Source: an uncultured Spirochaetaceae bacterium (GTDB lineage Bacteria > Spirochaetota > Spirochaetia > Sphaerochaetales > Sphaerochaetaceae). From it: DNA of 7,131 nucleotides. This document shows, one piece after another, positions 1-6,077 of this stretch. The stretch lies in contig CANRIJ010000076.1 in NCBI GenBank assembly GCA_947630635.1, positions 1-7,131 on the forward strand. The letters are read 5' to 3'. The position numbers and the translations under genes are program-made. The notes under the pieces are model-generated. The model was not told where the DNA came from. It did not search any database and saw only the letters and a program-made list of their open reading frames with translations. Positions within the stretch are counted from its first letter, which is position 1. Each line of letters starts with the position of its first letter.

Positions 1-432
1 AATCTCAAAGAGCCTATCCTCTACCCTTTTCTCGATCTCGCTCTCCTTGGCGCTTGCCATCTCGCTCTTTACCATCGACACGGCAATTCCCATAAGATCT
101 CTGACCATCGACTCCACATCGCGTCCGACATATCCCACTTCAGTGTATTTTGTCGCCTCTACCTTTATAAACGGTGCATTTGCGAGCTTTGATATTCTTC
201 TTGCAATCTCCGTCTTTCCAATTCCTGTAGAGCCGATCATCAGAATATTCTTTGGAGAAACCTCGTCCTTTATCTCATCGGGAAGCCTCTTTCTTCTGAC
301 TCTGTTTCTGATTGCAATAGCCAGTGTTCGCTTTGCGTCATCTTGGCCAATTACATATTCATCGAGGGCCTTCACTATCTCCTTCGGAGTCATATCGTCC
401 AGTGACTTCTTCTTATTTTCTATCCTTTCCAT
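1..432 (-). CDS. hslU: HslU, ATPase subunit of the HslVU protease (5' part, cut by left edge)
   Basis: Only the first 144 residues are inside the window; the family is usually about 440-480 residues. HslU is an AAA+ unfoldase that forms hexameric rings, unfolds substrates with ATP and feeds them to HslV in the cytoplasm. Visible landmarks are the N-terminal MTPKEIVKALDEYVIGQ segment (residues 14-30), the conserved KNILMIG strand, a Walker A loop GSTGIGKT (67-74, with Ser where Pro is common), APFIKVEATKYTEVG (86-100) and the pore motif GYVG (100-103). The last visible residues enter the charged intermediate (I) domain. The ATG at 432 has a strong ribosome site, GGAGGAG, at 443-437 inside the end of hslV, and the gene overlaps hslV by 20 bases, so translation is probably coupled. 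A second in-frame ATG at residue 14 is possible but lacks such a site. The Walker B and sensor regions lie outside the window. Confidence 0.97.
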   Translation of the reverse strand, partial: MERIENKKKSLDDMTPKEIVKALDEYVIGQDDAKRTLAIAIRNRVRRKRLPDEIKDEVSPKNILMIGSTGIGKTEIARRISKLANAPFIKVEATKYTEVGYVGRDVESMVRDLMGIAVSMVKSEMASAKESEIEKRVEDRLFEI

Positions 433-958
433 CTATCTCCTCCACGATTATCGAATGATTGGTGTAGATGCATATGTCTGCTGCAATCTCAACTGACCTC
501 TTTGCAATCTCCTTGGCAGGAAGGTCTATCTTTGAGTCTAGATATGCAGTTGCGGCAGCTCTTGCAAAGTCTCCGCCAGAGCCAATTGCACACACGTCTC
601 CCTCAGGATCCAAGACATCTCCATTTCCGGTGATCATATACATCTTCACACCATCGGTTGCAATCATCATTGCCTCGAGATTTCTCAGTGCCTTATCTGT
701 TCTCCACTGTTTTGCAAGCTCAACTGCGGCTCTCATAAGATCCCCATTGTACTCCTTGAGTTTTCCCTCAAAGAGCTCAAAGAGGGTAAATGCATCGGCT
801 GTAGAGCCAGCAAACCCAATAACGACCTTATTGTCATAGAGTCGTCTTATCTTTCTTGCGTTTCCCTTTACTACTGTATTTCCCTGAGTTACCTGGCCAT
901 CGCCGGCAATGGCGACCTTGCCGCCCTTTCTAACTGCCAGAATCGTTGTTCCCTGCAT
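413..958 (-). CDS. hslV: HslV, threonine peptidase subunit of the HslVU protease
   Basis: HslV is the proteasome-beta-like peptidase whose two stacked hexamers degrade proteins unfolded by HslU. The 181-residue product has the expected length. Its start reads MQGTTILAVRKGG, so removal of MQG would expose the catalytic N-terminal Thr (residue 4) followed by the usual second Thr. Other family landmarks are GDGQVTQGNTVVKGNARK, the near-invariant GFAGSTADAFTLFELFE, AAVELAKQWRTDKALRNLEA, the ITGNGDV strand, AIGSGGDFARAAA and the C-terminal DICIYTNHSIIVEE. I chose the ATG at 958 over the in-frame ATG at 979 because AAGGAG lies six bases upstream at 970-965, and the longer start would add a seven-residue MQRKEKT leader. 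The gene starts 29 bases inside the end of xerC and ends 20 bases inside hslU. The xerC-hslV-hslU order matches codV-clpQ-clpY of Firmicutes. Confidence 0.97.
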   Translation of the reverse strand: MQGTTILAVRKGGKVAIAGDGQVTQGNTVVKGNARKIRRLYDNKVVIGFAGSTADAFTLFELFEGKLKEYNGDLMRAAVELAKQWRTDKALRNLEAMMIATDGVKMYMITGNGDVLDPEGDVCAIGSGGDFARAAATAYLDSKIDLPAKEIAKRSVEIAADICIYTNHSIIVEEIDGKDRK

Positions 959-1859
959 CGTCTTCTCCTTTCTTTGCATGAGGATGGCTCTTCATATAGA
1001 CATCATGAAGAGCCTTTTGGGAAGTGTGAGTATAAATCTGGGTTGTAGATATACTCTCATGACCCAAAAGCTCCTGGACAAAGCGAATATCTGCACCTCT
1101 ATCGACCATATGAGTCGCAAACGAATGGCGAAGAGTATGAGGAGTAAACGCCTTCTGCCAGTGAAGCCTCTCCCTATAGAAATCAAATATATTGTGAGCC
1201 GAGGAAAGGGGCAACCTCAATCCTCGATTCGACACAAAAAGTCCTTTCTCTTGGCTCCTGCCTTTGTCAAAAAGAAACACTTTTCTTCTTTCAATATAAT
1301 CCAAAAGCTCTTTTTTGGTTGAGAGAGAGAAAAAGAGAGCTCTCTCCTTGGAGCCCTTTCCGACAATCTGAACACGCCTATGATCAAAGTCAATGTCATC
1401 CACATCCACCGAGAGCGCCTCGCTTATTCTTGCCCCTGTATTGTAGATAAAAAGAAATAGCATATGGTCCCTCTCATCAGAAAAGCTCTTTCTTTCCAAT
1501 GAGAGAAGCTCCTTCACCTCATCCTCGGTAAGAACTGATGGTAGACGAGATGGACTTGAGATCATCTTCACACTCTCAAAGGGGTTTTTATCAATGTAGC
1601 CATTTCTCAGAAAATAGGAATAGAGCCCTCTCATAGAGGCGCTCTTTCTCTCAAGAGAGGCTGGCGAGTACCTCTTTTGGCAGTCTCTCAAGAGCTCCCT
1701 TACATCCTCTCGCCTTAGATCAAAGAGAGCGATCCCCCTCTTTTTCAGCCACTCTTCGAGCTCTGAAATATCGATTCTGTAGTTCTTGATTGTATTCTCG
1801 GAGAGTCCTCTGACTTTCCCAAGATACTCCAAAAACTCCTCAGACTTCCAACTTATCAT
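930..1859 (-). CDS. xerC: XerC, site-specific tyrosine recombinase
   Basis: A complete tyrosine recombinase of 309 residues. With XerD it would act at a dif site near the terminus to convert chromosome dimers to monomers before division. The N-terminal SAM-like core-binding domain spans about residues 5-90 (FLEYLGKVRGLSENTIKNY), and the catalytic domain spans about 105-295. All six active-site residues are visible: Arg144 (TGARISEAL), Lys168 (GKGSKER), His241 and Arg244 (HTLRHSFATHM), His267 (LLGHESISTTQ) and nucleophile Tyr276 (QIYTH). The HPHAKKG tail resembles the HPRAKRG ending of Xer proteins. The XerC call rests on position just before hslVU. The ATG at 1859 was preferred because GGAG lies nine bases upstream and the next in-frame ATG, at 1874, has no ribosome site. 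It overlaps the DprA-like gene by 20 bases and hslV by 29. The last ten or so residues (GEDDAGNNDSGS) are a polar extension. Confidence 0.93.
   Translation of the reverse strand: MISWKSEEFLEYLGKVRGLSENTIKNYRIDISELEEWLKKRGIALFDLRREDVRELLRDCQKRYSPASLERKSASMRGLYSYFLRNGYIDKNPFESVKMISSPSRLPSVLTEDEVKELLSLERKSFSDERDHMLFLFIYNTGARISEALSVDVDDIDFDHRRVQIVGKGSKERALFFSLSTKKELLDYIERRKVFLFDKGRSQEKGLFVSNRGLRLPLSSAHNIFDFYRERLHWQKAFTPHTLRHSFATHMVDRGADIRFVQELLGHESISTTQIYTHTSQKALHDVYMKSHPHAKKGEDDAGNNDSGS
965..970 (-). promoter_or_regulatory. Ribosome binding site deciding the hslV start
   Basis: AAGGAG on the minus strand, six bases before the ATG at 958 and inside the 3' end of xerC. It supports that ATG over the in-frame ATG at 979. 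Confidence 0.8.
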
Positions 1860-2508
1860 AGCTAAAGACTCCATACGAGAGGCCAGAGTAATTATACCTT
1901 CCGCTTAGAGACGGATAAATATATGATGATGGATTTGAGAGCAAATCTGAAAATGAATTGACGATAGACTGAGACTCTGAGGAGACTCTTCTCATGCTTT
2001 TGTAGATAAGCGACGATTTAAGAATCCCAAAGCCCGAGTGCCTATCCATAGAGACTCCAGAGATTAGTCTTGAGCTCTTCTCATAGTCACTAGAAATAAT
2101 CATTGCCCTAGTTAGATATACAGCTAAGAGGGCGCTCTTGATAAAATTCTCATAATACGAGAGCGATTTATCATAGGCAAAGATTGCAGAGCCGCCTGTT
2201 AAGAGCGGGAGAGTCAGTCTGCTCCTCTTTGTTCTCTCAATGCTCTCAGGAAAGACCATGTGTATCCTTGCGCCTCCATCAAAGAGGCCATTTAGAATAG
2301 GAGAAGGCGTGAGGCCAGAGAGCAGAAGGCCCTCATAGCCATTGAGGGCAACCTCCAATGATGAAATATACAAATCGCTCTCAACTCTTCCTGCGGCCCT
2401 CTTTGGTCCCATAATAAAGACGCATTTGCTTGGCAAAGTCCCGACATAGTCAAAGGATATGCCCTCTATATTCCCTCTTTTAAGTCCATATAAATCAGAG
2501 TGCTTCAC
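1840..2508 (-). CDS. Divergent DprA/Smf-like protein
   Basis: A 222-residue protein that I read as a strongly diverged DprA (Smf). DprA binds single-stranded DNA and loads RecA during natural transformation. The outline matches the DprA Rossmann-like domain in order: CVFIMGPKRA (29-38, versus the family's VAIVGSR), LLLSGL (61-66, versus VSGLA-G-ID), MVFP (84-87, versus the YP after the central strand), GGSAIFAY (105-112, versus G-LLSEYP), then NFIKSALLAVYLTRAMIIS (121-139), aligning with the FP-RNRIIAGLS-VVVEA segment, and SSRLISG (145-151, versus SGSLITA). The GID-AH signature and the RNR motif are absent, as is the usual N-terminal SAM region. The C-terminus (about 185-218) is Ser/Tyr-rich. 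Start is GTG with only a weak AGAG site four bases upstream; an in-frame TAG nine bases upstream limits extension. Position before xerC fits the smf slot of Treponema and Firmicutes. Biochemical activity is doubtful. Confidence 0.62.
   Translation of the reverse strand: MKHSDLYGLKRGNIEGISFDYVGTLPSKCVFIMGPKRAAGRVESDLYISSLEVALNGYEGLLLSGLTPSPILNGLFDGGARIHMVFPESIERTKRSRLTLPLLTGGSAIFAYDKSLSYYENFIKSALLAVYLTRAMIISSDYEKSSRLISGVSMDRHSGFGILKSSLIYKSMRRVSSESQSIVNSFSDLLSNPSSYIYPSLSGRYNYSGLSYGVFSYDKLEV
1869..1872 (-). promoter_or_regulatory. Ribosome binding site supporting the xerC start
   Basis: GGAG on the minus strand, nine bases before the ATG at 1859 and within the end of the preceding gene. The alternative ATG at 1874 is preceded only by pyrimidine-rich sequence. 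The spacing is slightly long, so the call is moderate. Confidence 0.5.
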
Positions 2509-2546
2509 ATAACTCTATATTCAAAAATCTTAAATTTTGCCAAAAA
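2509..2546 (-). promoter_or_regulatory. AT-rich 38-base gap with a possible weak promoter
   Basis: This is the longest non-coding stretch in the window. On the minus strand it contains TTGGCA (2543-2538) and TATAGA (2519-2514) separated by 18 bases, a passable sigma-70-type pair. Transcription would begin at or just inside the GTG start of the next gene, implying a leaderless message for it or a promoter serving xerC and hslVU. In an AT-rich spacer such matches arise easily by chance. Confidence 0.22.
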
Positions 2547-3440
2547 TCATGAAAGAGGCGAAAATTCGTCAAAGAGAGAGAGCATCTTTGAATTATCAAG
2601 GTGGGTATAGATCTGCGTGGTCTTGATATCGCTATGTCCCAGCATCTCCTGAAGACTCCTGATATCTGCCCCTCGAGATATCATGTGAGATGCAAATGAG
2701 TGGCGAAGAGTATGGATTGTGGCATCCAAGCCCAAATTCTCTACTATCTTCTTGTACTTGAGGTAAGCGCCCTGGCGGGTAAGCCTTGTGCCATTCTTGT
2801 TAAGAAAGAGGGCCTTCTCCTTCTCCCTCTTTCTCTTTACAAGCTTTGGCCTTACCTCAATTAGATAGAGGCGCAAGGCCTCTCTTGAAACGCTTCCGAT
2901 GAATACCGACCTTTCTTTGTCCCTCTTTCCGATGACTCTAATAGATCCGCTTTCAAGGTCAATAGAGGATACATCCAACGAGAGCGCCTCTGATATTCTC
3001 ATCCCAGAGGAGTATATAAGCTCAAAGAGCGCCCAATCCCTTAGAGAGAGCTCATCGTCTCCAAAAGCGTCCAGTAGTCTCTCAACGCTCTTCTCGCTAA
3101 GGGTCTTTGGTAGCCTCATATGGCTCTTTGGCCGATCAAGCTCCTTGGCAGGATTCTTTGTGACTATGTCCTCAATTATCAAAAACGAGTAAAAGGACCT
3201 TAGGGATGAGAGGACTCTCTCCACTGTCCTCTCAGAAATCCCATCATCAGATCTCTTTTTAATGTAATTCTCTAAATATATGCTCTCTACGGGTATCTCT
3301 GAGAGTCCCAAAGAGGAAAGGTATGAGATGAACTCTCTTATCTCTCTTGAGTATGACTCGACGCTCTTCTCTGAGAGTCTTCTCTCATACTCAATATATG
3401 AGAGGTAGGACTCGTAAATCTCCTCAAAATCACTCTTCAT
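2547..3440 (-). CDS. xerD: XerD-like site-specific tyrosine recombinase
   Basis: A complete 297-residue tyrosine recombinase, probably the partner of the XerC encoded downstream. The N-terminal core-binding domain (about 8-95) contains YLSYIEYERRLSEKSVESY. The catalytic domain (about 105-285) keeps Arg148 (SGMRISEAL), Lys172 (GKRDKER), His243 and Arg246 (HTLRHSFASHM), His269 (MLGHSDIKTTQ) and Tyr278 (QIYTH). These positions nearly coincide with the E. coli XerD catalytic residues as I remember them (148, 172, 244, 247, 270, 279), which favours XerD over XerC, although sequence alone separates the two poorly. The protein ends soon after the active site (LFDEFSPLS) and lacks the usual HPRA tail. 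Its ATG overlaps the end of ftsZ by 11 bases, with AGAGG at 3453-3449 as ribosome site, so it is probably co-translated with ftsZ. A xer gene directly behind ftsZ is not an arrangement I know as standard. Confidence 0.9.
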   Translation of the reverse strand: MKSDFEEIYESYLSYIEYERRLSEKSVESYSREIREFISYLSSLGLSEIPVESIYLENYIKKRSDDGISERTVERVLSSLRSFYSFLIIEDIVTKNPAKELDRPKSHMRLPKTLSEKSVERLLDAFGDDELSLRDWALFELIYSSGMRISEALSLDVSSIDLESGSIRVIGKRDKERSVFIGSVSREALRLYLIEVRPKLVKRKREKEKALFLNKNGTRLTRQGAYLKYKKIVENLGLDATIHTLRHSFASHMISRGADIRSLQEMLGHSDIKTTQIYTHLDNSKMLSLFDEFSPLS

Positions 3441-4662
3441 CCCTATCGCCTCTATTCAGGCGCATGATTGCTGGGGTTGAGTAGTCGTCCTTATTCCCCT
3501 TTCGCCTTCCAAGCTGGCTCTGAAGATCCTGCCATCTGTTGATAGTAATGGCCCCGACCTCGCTCGAGTCCTTCTCGTTTCTTTTAAATGAGGCTCTCTC
3601 TTCGCTCTTTTCGCTCTCTTTGAAAAATGAGTCCTCTTCTTTTGCTCTGAAGTAATCACTATCATTTGAGGCCTTTGCGTCTCTTCTCTCAAAGCCTGTT
3701 GCAACGACTGTTACCTTGATTCTGTCACCCAAGTTGGGGTTGTAGCTCTGACCGGCTGTAATAAGCGCATCCTCAGAGACGTTATTTGTAATAAGCTCTA
3801 CAACATCCTGATACTCTTTCAGAGTGAGGTTGTCTCCTCCGGCGATATTTACAAGTACTGCCTTGGAGCCCTCGATAGAGGCATTTTCCAAAAGCGGATT
3901 CGATACTGACTGCTTGGCAGCCTCAATAGCCCTATTGGCCCCCTCTCCATAACCAAGTCCAATAAGAGCGTCGCCTTTGCCCTTCATGACTGTCTTTACA
4001 TCGGCAAAGTCAATGTTGATCTCACCTGGCTCAGTTATCAGATCTGATATTCCCTGCACAGACTGCAAGAGCGCCGAGTCTGCCAGTAGAAAAGCCTGTT
4101 TGATTGGAGTGTCATTGTCCACGATATTCAAGAGGTGCTGATTTGGGATGAGAATAAGAGTGTCTACATTCTTTCTGAGCTTCTCAATGCCCTCTTCAGC
4201 AAGCTGAAGCTTCTTTCTTCCCTCAAAGGCAAATGGGAGGGTGACGACGGCAACTGTCAGGGCATTGCAGCTCTTTGCGATCTCAGCCACTACCGGAGCT
4301 GCACCGGTTCCTGTTCCACCGCCCATTCCAGCTGTAATGAAGACCATGTCGGCATCATCTATCTCTTTTTTGATCTCTTCTTTGCTCTCAATTGCAGCCT
4401 TCTCTCCAATCTCTGGCTGCCCACCTGCTCCAAGGCCTCCAGTGAGTTCCTTCCCGATAGCTATCCTAGTCTGGGCATTCGACCTCTGAAGTGCCTGAAT
4501 ATCGGTATTGAGAGCCAAAAAGGAGACCTTCTTCAAGCCCGATGCTATCATTCTGTTAACTGCGTTTCCGCCGCCTCCGCCAACACCCACTACCTTAATG
4601 ATTGTTGGAACGGAATCGCTTCCGCTAGTTGTGTCCTCAATATCGAAAATGCTATATGCCAT
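3430..4662 (-). CDS. ftsZ: FtsZ, tubulin-like division ring GTPase
   Basis: FtsZ polymerises with GTP at mid-cell and organises the division machinery. The 410-residue protein is complete. Residues 1-20 are a short variable leader. The GTPase domain follows, with VVGVGGGGGNAVNRM (24-38), NTDIQAL (52-58), GGLGAGG (75-81), the tubulin signature GGGTGTG (114-120) and TLPFAFEGRKK (141-151). The T7 loop NIDFADVKTVM begins at residue 216, and its Asp residues activate GTP hydrolysis in the neighbouring subunit. The second domain ends near 326 (VTVVATGFERR). A highly charged linker rich in Glu, Lys, Ser and Arg covers about 327-392. A conserved C-terminal peptide, STPAIMRLNR (395-404), is the expected contact for FtsA. 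Translation starts at the ATG at 4662 behind GGAGGAG (4671-4665), ten bases after the ftsA stop. It is followed by an 11-base overlap with the XerD-like gene. Confidence 0.98.
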   Translation of the reverse strand: MAYSIFDIEDTTSGSDSVPTIIKVVGVGGGGGNAVNRMIASGLKKVSFLALNTDIQALQRSNAQTRIAIGKELTGGLGAGGQPEIGEKAAIESKEEIKKEIDDADMVFITAGMGGGTGTGAAPVVAEIAKSCNALTVAVVTLPFAFEGRKKLQLAEEGIEKLRKNVDTLILIPNQHLLNIVDNDTPIKQAFLLADSALLQSVQGISDLITEPGEINIDFADVKTVMKGKGDALIGLGYGEGANRAIEAAKQSVSNPLLENASIEGSKAVLVNIAGGDNLTLKEYQDVVELITNNVSEDALITAGQSYNPNLGDRIKVTVVATGFERRDAKASNDSDYFRAKEEDSFFKESEKSEERASFKRNEKDSSEVGAITINRWQDLQSQLGRRKGNKDDYSTPAIMRLNRGDRDEE

Positions 4663-4672
4663 AACTCCTCCA

Positions 4673-5905
4673 CTAGAAAAGCTTTCCCAAGAAGCCCTTT
4701 AATTTGCCGCCAAATCTCTTTTTGTCCTTCTTCTGAGAAAAGGATGGATTGTCCCTAGAATTCTTTCGAGCCTCAACCTTCAGCAGTCCTATGAGAGTCG
4801 AATACCTGGGATCGATGAAGACTCTGTCAAGTCCTCCAATTGCCTCTGGAAATCCCATTCTCGCAGGAAGATGGAAGATCTCTGCCGCAAGCTCTGTAGC
4901 CCCCGATAGGAGAGAGCCTCCGCCTACAAGGAAGACTCCAGCGCCAAAGCCCCTGGAGATTCCCTGCTCTTCAAAGCGCTGCTGTATCATAGAGAATATC
5001 TCTGCCATTCTTGCCTCAATAACCTTAGAAAGCTCAATTCTGGGAAGCCTTATTGGGGGCCTTCCGCCAACCGAGGGAGTAAGGATCATCTCGGCTTTGT
5101 CTATATTCGGAGAGAATGCAGAGCCATCGGTGATCTTAACCGACTCAGCAACAACCTTTGGTAGCTGCATTAAATATGAGATATCGGATGTGACAGCCTC
5201 TCCCCCGATTGGAATTCCACCCACGCTTATAGGAGCCCCATTTTGGTAGCATATCCAGTCTGTTGAGCCTGAGCCTATGTTTATCAGTATTGCCCCTTGG
5301 TCCTTCTCTTCCTGGGATAGAACAACCTCTGCATCTGCAAGGGAGGATAAAACCAGCTTCTGAACCTGCAGACCAGATTTTTGAACGCACTTCTTCTGAT
5401 TCTGAATCACAGGAGAGGAGCCTACTGCAAGAAGCACATGGGTATCGAGCCTATGGCCTAGCATATCAATTGGATCTCTGATTCCAGTTCGGCTATCGAC
5501 TTGAAAGTCCTGAACCAATGTATGGATTATCTCCTTGTTCTGAGGAAGAAGCCTATTCTTTGCCACATCTATTGAGCGTCTTATATCCTCATTTCTGATC
5601 TCAAGGTCCTTATTGTTGATTCCCACAACTCCGTTGGACTCAATGCCCTGAATATGGTCCCCACCAATTGATAGTATTACAGAGGAAGCCTCAGAGCCAG
5701 CTTGGACCTCGCATTCATTCATAACCTGCGAAATAACCTTTACAGTCTGCTCCATATTCACGATGGAGCCATTCTTCACTCCCTCTGAAGGTCTCTCGGC
5801 AACAGATTCAATTACAAGCTCATCATCTCTGTTAATCGAGCCTATGACTGTTCGAGTCCAGCTTGTACCAATATCCAAAGCAGCAATTATCTTCTCACTA
5901 GCCAT
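4673..5905 (-). CDS. ftsA: FtsA, actin-like membrane tether for FtsZ
   Basis: FtsA is an actin-fold ATPase that anchors FtsZ filaments to the inner membrane and recruits later division proteins. The 410-residue product is full length. Visible parts are phosphate-1 loop ALDIGTSWTRTVIG (9-22), the FtsA-specific 1C region around residues 85-165, phosphate-2 loop INIGSGSTDW (208-217) and the adenosine motif VFLVGGGSLLSG (324-335). The C-terminal amphipathic helix, KRFGGKLKGFLGKLF (396-410), would insert into the membrane. Residue 209 is Asn in phosphate-2 where Asp is common (IDIGGGTTD), and one of the glycines is Ser. This may alter nucleotide handling but is within what a divergent FtsA could carry. 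The ATG at 5905 is preceded by GGAG (5917-5914), which overlaps the end of the short upstream ORF whose stop lies four bases away. ftsZ follows after ten bases. Confidence 0.97.
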   Translation of the reverse strand: MASEKIIAALDIGTSWTRTVIGSINRDDELVIESVAERPSEGVKNGSIVNMEQTVKVISQVMNECEVQAGSEASSVILSIGGDHIQGIESNGVVGINNKDLEIRNEDIRRSIDVAKNRLLPQNKEIIHTLVQDFQVDSRTGIRDPIDMLGHRLDTHVLLAVGSSPVIQNQKKCVQKSGLQVQKLVLSSLADAEVVLSQEEKDQGAILINIGSGSTDWICYQNGAPISVGGIPIGGEAVTSDISYLMQLPKVVAESVKITDGSAFSPNIDKAEMILTPSVGGRPPIRLPRIELSKVIEARMAEIFSMIQQRFEEQGISRGFGAGVFLVGGGSLLSGATELAAEIFHLPARMGFPEAIGGLDRVFIDPRYSTLIGLLKVEARKNSRDNPSFSQKKDKKRFGGKLKGFLGKLF

Positions 5906-5909
5906 TGCC

Positions 5910-6077
5910 TTATCTCCAGAGCCCTAAACTCAGGACTTTCCTACAAGTGGTATTATCTTTAAACAGAACTCTCTTATTCAAGAAAAAGAGGGGGATAAGA
6001 GTCAAACTCATCTTTCCTTGTCTCAAAAAGGCTGAAGGACTCTCCCTGAAATTATCCTCAAAGAGACTACTTGTCAT
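5910..6077 (-). CDS. Short ORF of 55 codons in the ftsQ position, unknown function
   Basis: I do not recognise this protein. It begins MTSSLFEDNF, has a short hydrophobic run, MSLTLIPLFFL (23-33), too short for a confident membrane span, and ends in a basic stretch (CRKVLSLGLWR). The evidence for translation is positional. Its ATG at 6077 has a strong GGGAGGG site six bases upstream (6090-6084), it overlaps the end of the ftsW-like gene by 11 bases, and its stop lies four bases before ftsA. Codon choice (AGA, AGG, AGT, GAG) matches the neighbours. In Treponema the gene between ftsW and ftsA is ftsQ, a protein of more than 200 residues, so this could be a remnant, a replacement micro-protein, or a leader peptide that couples ftsW and ftsA translation. 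No FtsQ POTRA-like sequence is visible. Without the ORF, the 161 bases between ftsW and ftsA would be plain spacer. Confidence 0.5.
   Translation of the reverse strand: MTSSLFEDNFRESPSAFLRQGKMSLTLIPLFFLNKRVLFKDNTTCRKVLSLGLWR
5952..5981 (-). promoter_or_regulatory. Possible weak promoter upstream of ftsA
   Basis: On the minus strand TTGAAT (5981-5976) and GATAAT (5957-5952) are separated by 18 bases, giving four of six and five of six matches to sigma-70 consensus. The start of transcription would fall about 40 bases before ftsA. It lies inside the short ORF 6077-5910, so coding constraint or chance may explain it. Confidence 0.28.

Noticed and set aside
47..496. Plus-strand open frame of 149 codons
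   Set aside because: It lies antisense to hslU and the end of hslV, both with clear family motifs, and the translation is Ser/Ile/Phe-rich with no recognisable domain.
413..979. Longer hslV start at 979
   Set aside because: The extra MQRKEKT is not typical for HslV, and the AAGGAG site belongs to the ATG at 958.
1332..1343. Perfect 12-base palindrome AGAGAGCTCTCT
   Set aside because: It lies inside xerC in a region full of GAGAG codon runs, has no loop or following T tract in an intergenic setting, and looks like codon-bias coincidence rather than a terminator.
930..1874. Longer xerC start at 1874
   Set aside because: The upstream sequence is pyrimidine-rich with no ribosome site, while the ATG at 1859 has GGAG and gives a normal XerC N-terminus.
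2509..2546. Possible dif site near the xer genes
   Set aside because: I looked for two 11-base arms like TATAAT and TTATG around a 6-base centre in the gaps and found no convincing match. dif is normally at the replication terminus, not beside xer genes.
1840..3440. Mobile element or integron formed by the two recombinases
   Set aside because: Both proteins are of the housekeeping Xer type, the genes are overlapped with ftsZ and hslV, and no flanking repeats or attachment sites are visible.
4135..4758. Plus-strand open frame of 207 codons antisense to ftsZ
   Set aside because: The opposite strand encodes canonical FtsZ across the whole interval, and this frame has no recognisable motif. The same applies to the frame at 4749-5249 opposite ftsA.
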